A stretch of 31,591 nt of DNA from Strigomonas culicis (taxonomy: Eukaryota; Euglenozoa; Kinetoplastea; Trypanosomatida; Trypanosomatidae): assembly GCA_000482145.1 (NCBI GenBank), contig AUXH01000176.1, positions 1 to 31,591 on the forward strand. Direction: 5' to 3'. The notes under the pieces were generated by a model. It was not told where the DNA came from, ran no database searches, and saw nothing but the letters and a program-made list of their open reading frames with translations. Below, piece after piece: positions 1 to 8,673 of the stretch (positions are counted from its first letter, which is position 1; each line of letters opens with the position of its first letter). Position numbers and translations under genes: made by a program.

Positions 1-285
1 ACTCGCCAGGCTTGTTCGCGCCGTCCTTGTGCGAGTCCTGGCCGTCCTTGGAATCGCCAGGCTTGTTCGCGCCATCCTTGTGCGAGTCATGGTCGTCCTT
101 GGACTCGCCAGGCTTGTTCGCGCCGTCCTTGTGCGAGTCCTGGCCGTCCTTGGACTCGCCAGGCTTGTTCGCGCCGTCCTTGTGCGAGTCCTGGCCGTCC
201 TTGGAATCGCCAGGCTTGTTCGCGCCATCCTTGTGCGAGTCATGGTCGTCCTTGGACTCGCCTGGCTTGTTCGTGTCGCTCTGGT
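1..285 (-). repeat. 51-bp coding minisatellite with 153-bp higher-order period
   Basis: Units begin at 1, 52, 103, 154, 205 and 256, each 51 bp; the last one decays after about 20 bp. Two unit types alternate as A B A A B. Bases 1-102 are identical to 154-255, so a three-unit block of 153 bp has itself been duplicated. The length is a multiple of three, so the array encodes 17-residue repeats (Glu/Asp at one site, Gly-Gln or Asp-His at another) at the C-terminus of the C2 protein. The array continues beyond the left edge. Confidence 0.95.
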
Positions 286-2575
286 GAGACTGCTGGTCGT
301 CCTGCTGAGACGGGGCGCGCTGTGCCTCAGTGTTGTAGTAGTCAGGCTGATTCTCGTCCTCGTTGTGGGCGTGTGGGTGCTCGCTGTCGGCGTCTTCGTT
401 GTTGTTATCTTCCTTACCCTCACCTGCGCCGTAGTACTCGGGCTCCTTCTCCTCGTCGTCGTTGCCTTCGGAGTCGTGGTGAGCAGACTCACCGGACCTG
501 TGCGCGCGCTCTTCGCTGCGGTCAGGATCAATCAGGTCCTCACCCTGCCTCCCGTACGCGCCCTCGTCATCATGGCGTTCCACAACTTCCTCGTGGCCGT
601 CGACGTCGGAGTCGCTCTGGTCGCGGTGGCGGGACGCGTGTTCCTCTCCGTCGTCCTCGCCCTCCTCGCGTGCGGAGTGCGTATCACTCACGCCGCGTTC
701 GCGGCTGTCTTCCGCACCCTCACCGCTGTGCTCGTAATCGTCGCCGTACGGGGCGTCGTCGTGCTGGCCGTCGTCGCCGTCCCTGTCTTGGTTGCGGTAC
801 GCCGCGTCGGCGTCGTCGTCGTGGGCGGCATCGTCCTCCTCGGGGTACTCCTCGAGGTCCGTGGACTCCGTGTCGCCCTCGGCCCGGACCTTGTGGAGAC
901 GCTTGAAGTTGACCACCACCTCACCGCGGTACTCGTTCTCGTTGCGCATGTCGTGCAGCTCCACGTCCACCGTGCCCTCGTCCTGGTCCCTGTCGAGCAC
1001 GGCGCGGCCGGTGGACACGGGGTTGCCGTTCTCAAAAGCAACTACATCCAGATTCTTCTCCCTCCGATGAACGTCAATAAACCGAATCTCTTGGTTCCAG
1101 TTGATGACGTTGTTTCCATCTTCATCCACAGCGGCGGGGGCAGCCACCGTGATGCCTTCCATATCGCCGGCCGCAACGGACAGGTACGCCTCCTGTACAG
1201 GCTCGCTCTCCCCGTTCGTCAGGTTAACGCCCCGCGCCACGGTCACGAACAAGGACTCGTTCTCCACGTCCATCACAGGCAGCGGGCGCTCCTCGTCCAG
1301 AGACCGGTTCAGCCACTCGATGGAGATCTCACCCCACAGGGCGTCGTCCATGGACTTGGACTCGATCAGAAGCACAGCGCTGCCCTTATGGTACAGCTTC
1401 TCAAAGTCCACGGGCACCGCACCCACCACAAAGAGCTCCTCCTCCTCCTCCTGGTTCGCCGCGGTCTCCTGCTTCGGGATACAAATGAGGATGTGCCCCA
1501 GCCGCTTCCCGGTGCTGAGCTGCATCATCTGAGCCGGGTTCTCGGGGAGATAGTGGAAGCCTTCCTTCGGATAGTAGGGGGAGAGGGACGGCTCCATGTT
1601 GCTGCCGGGCACGTACAGGATGGAGTCCGAGCAGTTATCATCCGTGTCGCGAAGGACGCAGAGAACGCCTCCGGCGTAGGGCTCGCTGCCGTTGTCGGTG
1701 TACTGGAACAGACGGTGGGCGACGAACACACACTCCAGCGGATGCTTGAGGTTCTGGTCGTCGAGCGCGGACTCGTTCAGCTGGTCCTGGCCGTCCTCGC
1801 TAACGTACCACGAGACGACCACCGCACCGAACGGGCCCTCCTTGGACTTGTCAAAGGCGGTCTGCATGTCCTTCTCGGGATACACAGGGAGCGACTCCTC
1901 GTCGCCGCGATTGGCATCGTGAAGCGCGTTGCTCGGGACGACGACGCCCCCGAGTAGGTGGTCGTTCGCCTCCGGCAGCGCGTCGTTGACCACAAGCACC
2001 TCCAGGTTCTCGCGCGGGTTCGGGTACGGAAACTCGAACAGCTCGTCCCATGTGGTGATATTGCCCTTGCCACGCGGCACCTTGGCGGTCTGACCCTCAA
2101 ACGCACCGCAGCGCACGATGACGGACATCTGGTCCTTGGGCGTGGCCTGCAGGTTCTTTCCGTAGTGCACCGTCACGATGAGCTTCGCGGGAGAGGCCGC
2201 CTGCCGCCGCATGCGACGAAGCTCGTCCAGGGTCGGCGGCGGCGGCGGCACCTCGGGCTGCTGCTCCGCGCACGTCTCCTCCTCGTCCACGCGATGGTAA
2301 ATCTTGCGGTGGTTGCTGTTGCCTGCAGGGAGGGGCTTGGCGCGCTCCTCGAACACATCTAACTGCATCAGCCGGCGCTTCTCCTTCTCCTTCTCCTGCT
2401 GTGCCGCCAGAAGGAGCCGCTCACGCTCCTGGGCGTCCGTGAACTCCTTGCAGCAGGGGCACACGTAGTTCTCAGGCATCTGGATGTACTTCCCTTCCGG
2501 AGGATAACCAGTGCGGCGAATCAAAGACGTCGCTGTGTCATCCTCGTACGGAAGCGCTTCACCGAAGAGGGACAT
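1..2575 (-). CDS. C2-domain protein with acidic tail and 17-residue tandem repeats (3' end outside window)
   Basis: The frame is open from the ATG at 2575 to the left edge, giving 858 codons without a stop. An N-terminal stretch carries a CPCC cysteine cluster (about residues 39-42) and a charged helix rich in Lys/Glu. Residues about 130-215 look like a C2 beta-sandwich, and a second C2-like module lies at about 440-540. Neither shows the usual set of Ca2+-binding aspartates (no SDPYV-type loop), so calcium-independent binding to lipid or protein is more likely. From about 585 the chain becomes very acidic and His/Asp/Glu-rich, then enters repeats of the GANKPGESKDGQDSHKD type. C2 domains usually bind membranes or proteins, and similar repeat-bearing C2 proteins occur in kinetoplastid cytoskeletal structures, but I cannot assign this one. 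It is the last gene read in the window, downstream of CFAP44. The gene model is secure; the function is not. Confidence 0.75.
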   Translation of the reverse strand, partial: MSLFGEALPYEDDTATSLIRRTGYPPEGKYIQMPENYVCPCCKEFTDAQERERLLLAAQQEKEKEKRRLMQLDVFEERAKPLPAGNSNHRKIYHRVDEEETCAEQQPEVPPPPPTLDELRRMRRQAASPAKLIVTVHYGKNLQATPKDQMSVIVRCGAFEGQTAKVPRGKGNITTWDELFEFPYPNPRENLEVLVVNDALPEANDHLLGGVVVPSNALHDANRGDEESLPVYPEKDMQTAFDKSKEGPFGAVVVSWYVSEDGQDQLNESALDDQNLKHPLECVFVAHRLFQYTDNGSEPYAGGVLCVLRDTDDNCSDSILYVPGSNMEPSLSPYYPKEGFHYLPENPAQMMQLSTGKRLGHILICIPKQETAANQEEEEELFVVGAVPVDFEKLYHKGSAVLLIESKSMDDALWGEISIEWLNRSLDEERPLPVMDVENESLFVTVARGVNLTNGESEPVQEAYLSVAAGDMEGITVAAPAAVDEDGNNVINWNQEIRFIDVHRREKNLDVVAFENGNPVSTGRAVLDRDQDEGTVDVELHDMRNENEYRGEVVVNFKRLHKVRAEGDTESTDLEEYPEEDDAAHDDDADAAYRNQDRDGDDGQHDDAPYGDDYEHSGEGAEDSRERGVSDTHSAREEGEDDGEEHASRHRDQSDSDVDGHEEVVERHDDEGAYGRQGEDLIDPDRSEERAHRSGESAHHDSEGNDDEEKEPEYYGAGEGKEDNNNEDADSEHPHAHNEDENQPDYYNTEAQRAPSQQDDQQSHQSDTNKPGESKDDHDSHKDGANKPGDSKDGQDSHKDGANKPGESKDGQDSHKDGANKPGESKDDHDSHKDGANKPGDSKDGQDSHKDGANKPGE

Positions 2576-3124
2576 GATGGCCAAAGGGGAAGCGTGGAGG
2601 CAAATACAGACTGGAAGATCTGAGTGGGCTTAAAGAAACGGTAAATACAGAAATCGAAGTGTACTAACGATATGTATGTGTATGAAAACCGTCAATAATA
2701 TTTTATTTTTATTTTTATTTTTGAATCTTTTTACGATAAACAGCTTTTTTTTTTTACTAAAATAATATTTAAACAGAGAAAAAACAAAACAAGAAGAGTG
2801 TAAACTTAAAGAGCAGGAGAGAGAGAAGAAGAAAAAAAAGCACAGAGGCAAAGATATGACTGCAAGTAATCAGATAAAAAGACGACACAAAGCGAATACA
2901 GGAAAACTATACATATATAATGTATACCAATACCGTTTTAACGACATCACTACATGAAGAGAGAAGATTGTAGAGCATACAGAAACACGAAGTCTATATA
3001 CATTTAAAATACATACAAATAGATGAAGTACAAGGGGGAAAAGGTAAAAGAGAAGAAAAAAGAAAGAAAATGAACACACTAAGTACATCATTGCAACAGC
3101 TCTTTGCACATGCATATCGACGTT
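2576..3124. other. Intergenic spacer between CFAP44 and C2-protein genes
   Basis: This 549-bp spacer is A/T-rich and holds the presumed CFAP44 3' UTR and the C2-protein 5' UTR. It contains a short (ATTTTT)n run near 2700-2722, a T11 run near 2746 and a purine tract near 2815-2840 that is a pyrimidine tract on the coding strand. A weak splice-acceptor candidate (CTCAG on the minus strand) lies at 2620-2621, about 45 bases before the ATG at 2575. No convincing small gene or RNA was seen. Confidence 0.6.
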
Positions 3125-6100
3125 CTAAAACATGGATGGACTGTAAGCGTGACCACCCTTCCGCTTCAGCATGACAATCTCACCCGACAGCGCAGCAATC
3201 TCCTCCTGCTGAGCGGTGATGAGCTCCCTCAAGTTCTCGCGATCCTCTTGGGTGGCGATGCGAGCCACCTTAAACTTAGAGCTGGTCTTGGCCGTGGATT
3301 CCGCGAGGAGCTTCTCCGTCTTCTGACGTTCGCCTTCGTACGTGCCAAAGTCCTGCAGCAGGTGCGTGTTCTGGATGAGCTTCCTCTGCAGCTTGTCGCG
3401 CAGCGTGGCGATGCGCGCCTCCTGCTGCCGGACCTCTCTCCCCCACCGGAGCTCCAGCTGCCGCAGCGCCTCCCGTTGTGCCTCGATGCGGCGGCTCGTA
3501 CCACAGGATTCCAGCATCTCCAAGTCCACGTGCTGGCCGAATTTGAGCATCATCACCTCGTGCACCTTCCCCTCCCAAACCGTGTGGATCTTTTGCACAT
3601 CCGCCTTGCGCTGCTGAAGCGTCTGCATGAGCAGGGAGGACTCCTGCAGACTCTCGCGGCGGTCCTGCTTGGTCATGGCCAGCGCTTGAATGTGCTGAAC
3701 AAGGTTCGTCATTTCCTCCTCCGCAATCACCACCACGTCCTCACTCTTTAGATCGCGTGGCACTAGCTCGTCCCTGGTGAGGCTCTTGACCTGGTGGCAC
3801 TTCAGCGGTACGATAGTATTCAGCATGTTGAGTTCCTTCCGCTTCTTGCACTCCATCTCCTTCACCTTGGCCTCGCAGGCCTGTATCGCCACCGTGTTCT
3901 CCTTCAGATCACGCTCTTGAATGGTGGTTTGCTGCTTGACGAAGCCTTCCATGGCGGCCTTGCAAGCGGTCAACGCGTCGATGATGTCCAGCCGATTCGT
4001 CCGCAGCCGCAGCACATAGTCCCAGCTTTCCTGCGAGCAGGAGGCTGGGCAGATTTCCTCGACGACGTCATCCTCCGCATCCTCTTCATCCTCGTCATCG
4101 CTGGTGATGTCATCGTTATCGTCGTCCTCGTCGAGGAGCTTCCGCTTGATCTTACGGTTGAACACCTTCAGCACATAGGGCACCCGGTCGGCGGGGAAGT
4201 TGTCGTTGATGTAGGTCTCGCCGGCCGCCTTGTTTTCCTTCTTCCGCTCGGACAAGACAGCGAGCTGCTTCTCCCTTTGCCCCATCTGGTCCTGCAGCTC
4301 GCTGAACTGCTTGTGAAGCAGCACCGCCCTCTGCCTCAGGTGGCGCATTTCCTTCCGCAGCGCCTTGTCGCGCGACCGGTACACGAGGAGCAGCTGGTAC
4401 TCGCGGAAGAGCAGCAGCACGTGCATGTCGGCGAGGCACAGATCCGTGTCGATGGCGGTCCGCTCCTGCAGCAGCTTCATGAGCTTGTCGTCGAACTCCG
4501 TGATGAGCCTCGCGCACCTGCGGTCGAGCTCCTGCCGCTCCGTGCGGAGCTGCAGCTTCTGAATCTCGCGCTCCTCCTCCTCCAGTTCGCTCAGCTTCAC
4601 GTTCTCCAGCTTCTGCTTCACCTCGTTGTTCACACGCTCCCGACTCATGGTGTGGAAAATGATGCTCGCGTGAGACCCGCGGTCCTGCAACGAGTTGCGG
4701 CCGCCCTTCAGCTTGGGGCCCGAGCGCCGCTGCTTCGTCCCGCCGTCGAACGAAGCGTGCGGCGGCGATTGGGGCGCCGCCGTCTGCGCGCCGGCCAAAT
4801 CGGCGCCAAACCCTCGCTGCGCCTTCTTCTCTTGCTCCAGGCGGTGGCGCTCCTCCTCCTTGCGACGCGAGTACTCGTCGAGCTCGCTGCGAGTCAGCTC
4901 AAAACGCTTCTCCGGCTCCTCCTCCGGTGTCATCAGGACCACCGTGGACACGAAAGACTCGTCGCCCAACAGCTGGTTGATCACGCCAATGCGAGACCGC
5001 ATGCGGTTCAGTTCCACCACCTTCTCACGCTTCTCCTCGCGTGCGCTGAAAAACTTGGCGTTAAATTTGGTCTTCATGTCAACGAGGTATTTTTCCAGAA
5101 AGATGAGGCGCTTCAGTTTGGCGCGCACGGTTGGCAGAAAGGGCTTTGCACTCTTGAACTCGGCGTCGGAGCGCAGAATACACTCGCCCCTGTTCTCCAA
5201 GTCGTGCTGGATCTGCAGCGCCAACTCCCTGTCGTCGATTCGCGGGTCGGGGCGCCGTGCGAGGATGCGCTCGTACCCCTTCCGGCGGCCGTCCCGCTCC
5301 TTCCGCCGCTCATCCAGCTTGTCCAGCTGCTGCTTGACAGAGGCGCTCATGTGCTTCTGCGCCGCTGTCTTCGCTGCGGTGCTGGAAAGACCGTCCTTAC
5401 CATCCGCTTGGTCCACGCCTTGCGCTGCAGCCCCATCCAAAGGATGGGTGGCGTCCGCGTCTGTGCCGTCGCCGTGATGCCCGCCTGCCTCCGCACCTGG
5501 CTCCTCCTCATCCTTATCATCATCAGAGGCATCCATGCGTGCGATCTGCTCCTCCAAACGTGCGATGGCGGTTTCCGGGTTCACTGCACGAAACGTGGCA
5601 ACGGTAAACTCGTTCGAGAAGGCGTGCAAAAGAATACGATCGAACAAGAGATTATCCACAAAGCGTCGCCGTAACTTGAATGTTTTGATGTCCTCACGGG
5701 CCGCCTCGACCATGTACTTTTTTCGCGCCTCCTTTACGCGGCTTTCCTTTTCTTGCGCCAGGTATTCCTCGATGAGGGGGTCCAGCTGCAGCTCCTCCCG
5801 AGTCAGCTGAAGCGCGGGCGGAAGCTCCGAGTTCAGCTCCAGCACGTCTGCGTACTCCTCGTGAACGTCCTTCACCTTCTCCAAAAACTGCGCAATGACA
5901 AGCTGTTGCTGGGCCTCTGCCCGTTTCCGATCGTCGAGCTCCTTCTGCTCTTGGATCGACAGCAACGGCGCGGCGGCAGCCTCCGCTGCGACTGCCTCTC
6001 GTTTCGCAGGCGCCTCCGCCACAGGGACGGCTGACTTCTTCGGGACGGCGGCGCGGGGGCCGACCGGCTGCGGTGGCGCGCACCCGTCGCGCAGCTGCGA

Positions 6101-8311
6101 CACGGCAAGACCCTCCGCGCCGACGGTGACAATGGTGGTGCCGTCAAACGAGACGTGCGCGCCCTTCACCGCGTGCGGCAGTGTGCCGTCGTGCGACATG
6201 CCAGCGAGAGAAACGGACGCCGCGGCAGAGAGGCTACGGAGGAGAATGTGGTTGTTATCGCAGACCACCAGCAGTTCGGTCGCGTCAGAGGAGAGACACA
6301 AGCTCTCCGGCATGCAGTCTGTAAAGCACAGGTTCTCGCCGGGCTCCTCGACGTAGTCGGGCGGCTCCACGCCTGTAGGGGGGAGCGGCGGCAGGGCGAG
6401 CGCATCGGGGTATCGGACCGAACAGTGGTACTTGTAAACGAGCTCCGGGTCACGCATGGCAATGGCGTAGGTGTTATCGGGAAGGCGCCGGACCGCCACG
6501 ACGGCCCACGGGCCGTCATATTTCTCCTCCAGGACGTCCCCTGCCTCCGTGGTGAGCAGCTGGTCTTCGTCCACCGGGGGCGGGAGCACGCGCGGGCGTA
6601 TGCCCACCAGCGCATACGTGCAGGGGAACTCGAAGGACACGGTCCGGTCCACCTCGGACGCGGCGGGCGCCTTCACGGCAATGAGCTCGCCCGTGTTGCA
6701 TCCAATGAGACAGCCACCTCCCACCACGTCCCATTCGACGCACAAGATGCCCTCGAGGGGGAAACGGCAGAATCCGACGGGCGTCAGCACGCCCTTGCTG
6801 CCGGCGTCGATATCGAAGAAGAAGATGGTCCCGTTTGACGACACGGTGCACAGGTGCTTCTCCGCCGGGTCCGTGCAGGCGGCGAAGAGCCCGTCCGTAT
6901 GCGGCCGCCACTGACCGACCGCGGTGAAGCCGTCGTCGTGGCTGTATTCCAGCACCGACACCACACCGCACGCAAACCCAATGATGTACGCAGCGTGCTC
7001 CCTGGTGCGGGTGATGAACGTGACCGCGGACACTTCCTCCGGATACGGCACCACGTGGCAGAGCTCCACTCCATTCACGTAGTCCAGCTTGCGCACAAAG
7101 CCGTCCTCGCCACCGACCACAATGGTGTGCTCGGTGGGGGAGATGGATGAGCTGCTGATGCCGCCGCCGTTGAAATGCACCAGCGATAGGGGCGCCGCGA
7201 TCGAAGGCGGCGTGCCGCTCTCGATCGCTGCCCGCTCCAGAAAAGGGTGCGCGCTAATGGCGCCGGCTTTGTTCAGCACGATCCACTCCATCCGCTCTGC
7301 GTGGACTGTCAGGGAGCGCATGTGGGGCTGTCCCATGGGCACCTCGAGCAGCAGCGTCGGCCGGAACAGGGGCAACACGCCCTCTCCCTCCGCGGTGTCC
7401 AGCTCAGCGCGTGACCAGTACCGCATGTACCCATCGTCACCGGCGGAAACAACGATCTCGCCGTCGTGGATGAGCTCAATCACGTTGATGGGGCCGTCGT
7501 GAAGCGGCACGTAGGCAGAGTTAAAATGGTCCCCGCCGCCATCGGTGCCAAGGATCTCGCGCACAAAAACGCACTTGATCAGGTCCCCCTCCCAGAGCAA
7601 AATGCACCCGCCCTCGCAGCCGGAGAGCACCTTGCCGTCGGGAAGCATCTCAAAGCCGGTGATGTTGGAGATCTCCATCCGTCCAAACTTGCCGAGCATC
7701 CCTTGCAGCTTCATCCCCGTGAAGGTCTTTGCGACCTCCCAGAACTTGATGTGCCCGGTGCCGCCCGAAATGAGCAGCGAGTTGTCGAAGCGGCTAAAGC
7801 GAATGGTAGAAACGTCCGTGCTGGAGCACTTGTTGCGGAGCAGCAGACGCTTCGTCTCCCAGTCCCAGATGGCGAGTGTGAAGTCGGGGCCGCAGGCGAC
7901 GGTGGCCATTCGCGTGCCCTCCTGGTCGAAGCAGCACGCACTAAAGCCCACGATGGCCCCGTCCTCCATCGTGGCGACGAGCTCCCGGCTCGGCCACTCG
8001 TAGATGCGGATGAGGGGCTTCACCAGCTTCCGCTCCCCCACGACGTAGTACTTGCGCGACGGATGCACCGCCACCACACCGATGCCGCCGTCCTCGGGGC
8101 CCAGGCTCCAGTCGATGTGCCCCGTCACCACATTCACAAACTGGACAAACTTGCCGGAGCTCATGATGCATGTGTCGCCGCCTAGGTAGGAAATGGCGTT
8201 GAAGCGGCTCGTGTCAATGCCAAATTCGGAGAAGACCTTGCTGCACACCGCGGCCTCGCCGTACTTGTGCAGCGGAGGCTTCTTGGGGCCACTCGCCTCG
8301 TCCTTGTTCAT
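3125..8311 (-). CDS. CFAP44: CFAP44 (WDR52), axonemal inner-arm dynein tether protein
   Basis: This 1728-residue protein has an N-terminal WD40 region (about residues 50-740) and a long C-terminal coiled-coil half (about 790-1720). This is the CFAP44 architecture, and the human protein is of similar length. Diagnostic stretches include GGIGVVAVHPSRKYYVVGE, SGGTGHIKFWEVAKTFTG and LPDGKVLSGCEGG, which match my memory of the CFAP44 WD40 domain better than the paralogue CFAP43. With CFAP43 it forms the tether/tether-head complex that holds the motor domains of inner-arm dynein f (I1) to the axonemal doublet and is needed for normal flagellar beating. A strongly acidic patch lies at about residues 1391-1418 and a shorter one near 925. 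The ATG is preceded by a good polypyrimidine tract and acceptor (8402-8470). No frameshift was seen. Confidence 0.88.
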   Translation of the reverse strand: MNKDEASGPKKPPLHKYGEAAVCSKVFSEFGIDTSRFNAISYLGGDTCIMSSGKFVQFVNVVTGHIDWSLGPEDGGIGVVAVHPSRKYYVVGERKLVKPLIRIYEWPSRELVATMEDGAIVGFSACCFDQEGTRMATVACGPDFTLAIWDWETKRLLLRNKCSSTDVSTIRFSRFDNSLLISGGTGHIKFWEVAKTFTGMKLQGMLGKFGRMEISNITGFEMLPDGKVLSGCEGGCILLWEGDLIKCVFVREILGTDGGGDHFNSAYVPLHDGPINVIELIHDGEIVVSAGDDGYMRYWSRAELDTAEGEGVLPLFRPTLLLEVPMGQPHMRSLTVHAERMEWIVLNKAGAISAHPFLERAAIESGTPPSIAAPLSLVHFNGGGISSSSISPTEHTIVVGGEDGFVRKLDYVNGVELCHVVPYPEEVSAVTFITRTREHAAYIIGFACGVVSVLEYSHDDGFTAVGQWRPHTDGLFAACTDPAEKHLCTVSSNGTIFFFDIDAGSKGVLTPVGFCRFPLEGILCVEWDVVGGGCLIGCNTGELIAVKAPAASEVDRTVSFEFPCTYALVGIRPRVLPPPVDEDQLLTTEAGDVLEEKYDGPWAVVAVRRLPDNTYAIAMRDPELVYKYHCSVRYPDALALPPLPPTGVEPPDYVEEPGENLCFTDCMPESLCLSSDATELLVVCDNNHILLRSLSAAASVSLAGMSHDGTLPHAVKGAHVSFDGTTIVTVGAEGLAVSQLRDGCAPPQPVGPRAAVPKKSAVPVAEAPAKREAVAAEAAAAPLLSIQEQKELDDRKRAEAQQQLVIAQFLEKVKDVHEEYADVLELNSELPPALQLTREELQLDPLIEEYLAQEKESRVKEARKKYMVEAAREDIKTFKLRRRFVDNLLFDRILLHAFSNEFTVATFRAVNPETAIARLEEQIARMDASDDDKDEEEPGAEAGGHHGDGTDADATHPLDGAAAQGVDQADGKDGLSSTAAKTAAQKHMSASVKQQLDKLDERRKERDGRRKGYERILARRPDPRIDDRELALQIQHDLENRGECILRSDAEFKSAKPFLPTVRAKLKRLIFLEKYLVDMKTKFNAKFFSAREEKREKVVELNRMRSRIGVINQLLGDESFVSTVVLMTPEEEPEKRFELTRSELDEYSRRKEEERHRLEQEKKAQRGFGADLAGAQTAAPQSPPHASFDGGTKQRRSGPKLKGGRNSLQDRGSHASIIFHTMSRERVNNEVKQKLENVKLSELEEEEREIQKLQLRTERQELDRRCARLITEFDDKLMKLLQERTAIDTDLCLADMHVLLLFREYQLLLVYRSRDKALRKEMRHLRQRAVLLHKQFSELQDQMGQREKQLAVLSERKKENKAAGETYINDNFPADRVPYVLKVFNRKIKRKLLDEDDDNDDITSDDEDEEDAEDDVVEEICPASCSQESWDYVLRLRTNRLDIIDALTACKAAMEGFVKQQTTIQERDLKENTVAIQACEAKVKEMECKKRKELNMLNTIVPLKCHQVKSLTRDELVPRDLKSEDVVVIAEEEMTNLVQHIQALAMTKQDRRESLQESSLLMQTLQQRKADVQKIHTVWEGKVHEVMMLKFGQHVDLEMLESCGTSRRIEAQREALRQLELRWGREVRQQEARIATLRDKLQRKLIQNTHLLQDFGTYEGERQKTEKLLAESTAKTSSKFKVARIATQEDRENLRELITAQQEEIAALSGEIVMLKRKGGHAYSPSMF

Positions 8312-8673
8312 GTCTACGGCGCGCCCTTTATTTGATGTTCCGCCCCTCTAGTAAAGATGTCTGTTATAAAGGAATCGTGGAACAATCCCTGAACCAGAGG
8401 TCTAAGTAAAAAATAAAAAAGGAAGAAAAAAAAACTATCAGAAAGAGAATGGAAAAGAGTGAGAAAAAATAGATATGGAAAGATGGTCCATAGAGTGAAC
8501 AGGTGCGCACAGACACACCTACACAGCAACTGCAGTAGAACGCAGCATAGGGGATGAGAATACTTTTTTTTTCCCGCTTGTCTGTCCTGTAGAACAAGGA
8601 CTCTCAAGTGAAACTCATCATATATAAACAACACTCAGCAACTTTGATGCAACAGCACAATCATGCCATCGCG
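8312..8673. other. Intergenic spacer upstream of CFAP44
   Basis: This 362-bp spacer contains the CFAP44 5' UTR and splice signals plus the 3' UTR of the upstream gene. Apart from A-rich tracts and a T9 run near 8564, nothing is recognisable. The minus-strand frame from 8634 to 8314 is low-complexity Phe/Leu/Ser generated by the pyrimidine tract. Confidence 0.6.
8402..8470 (-). promoter_or_regulatory. Predicted trans-splice tract and acceptor for CFAP44
   Basis: On the coding strand a pyrimidine-rich stretch (8404-8470, read downwards) ends in TTTTTTACTTAG, with the AG at 8403-8402. The predicted 5' UTR is about 90 nt. It is inferred from the kinetoplastid rule that spliced-leader addition uses the first AG after a polypyrimidine tract. 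Confidence 0.5.

Noticed and set aside
29..1957. Plus-strand open frame of 642 codons opposite the C2-protein gene
   Set aside because: It is antisense to a gene with clear C2 modules. Its translation is a monotonous Val/Leu/Arg mix produced by GC-rich codons and by a 51-bp repeat whose length is a multiple of three. Its 5' end lies inside the repeat.
2630..3115. Short minus-strand frames rich in Phe, Leu and Ser in the spacers
   Set aside because: They are generated by T- and CT-rich tracts; there is no domain and no conserved composition.
3794..5674. Plus-strand open frame of 626 codons within CFAP44
   Set aside because: It mirrors the coiled-coil region: Glu/Lys/Gln-rich codons read as Leu/Val/His-rich on the other strand. 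The minus strand has full homology support.
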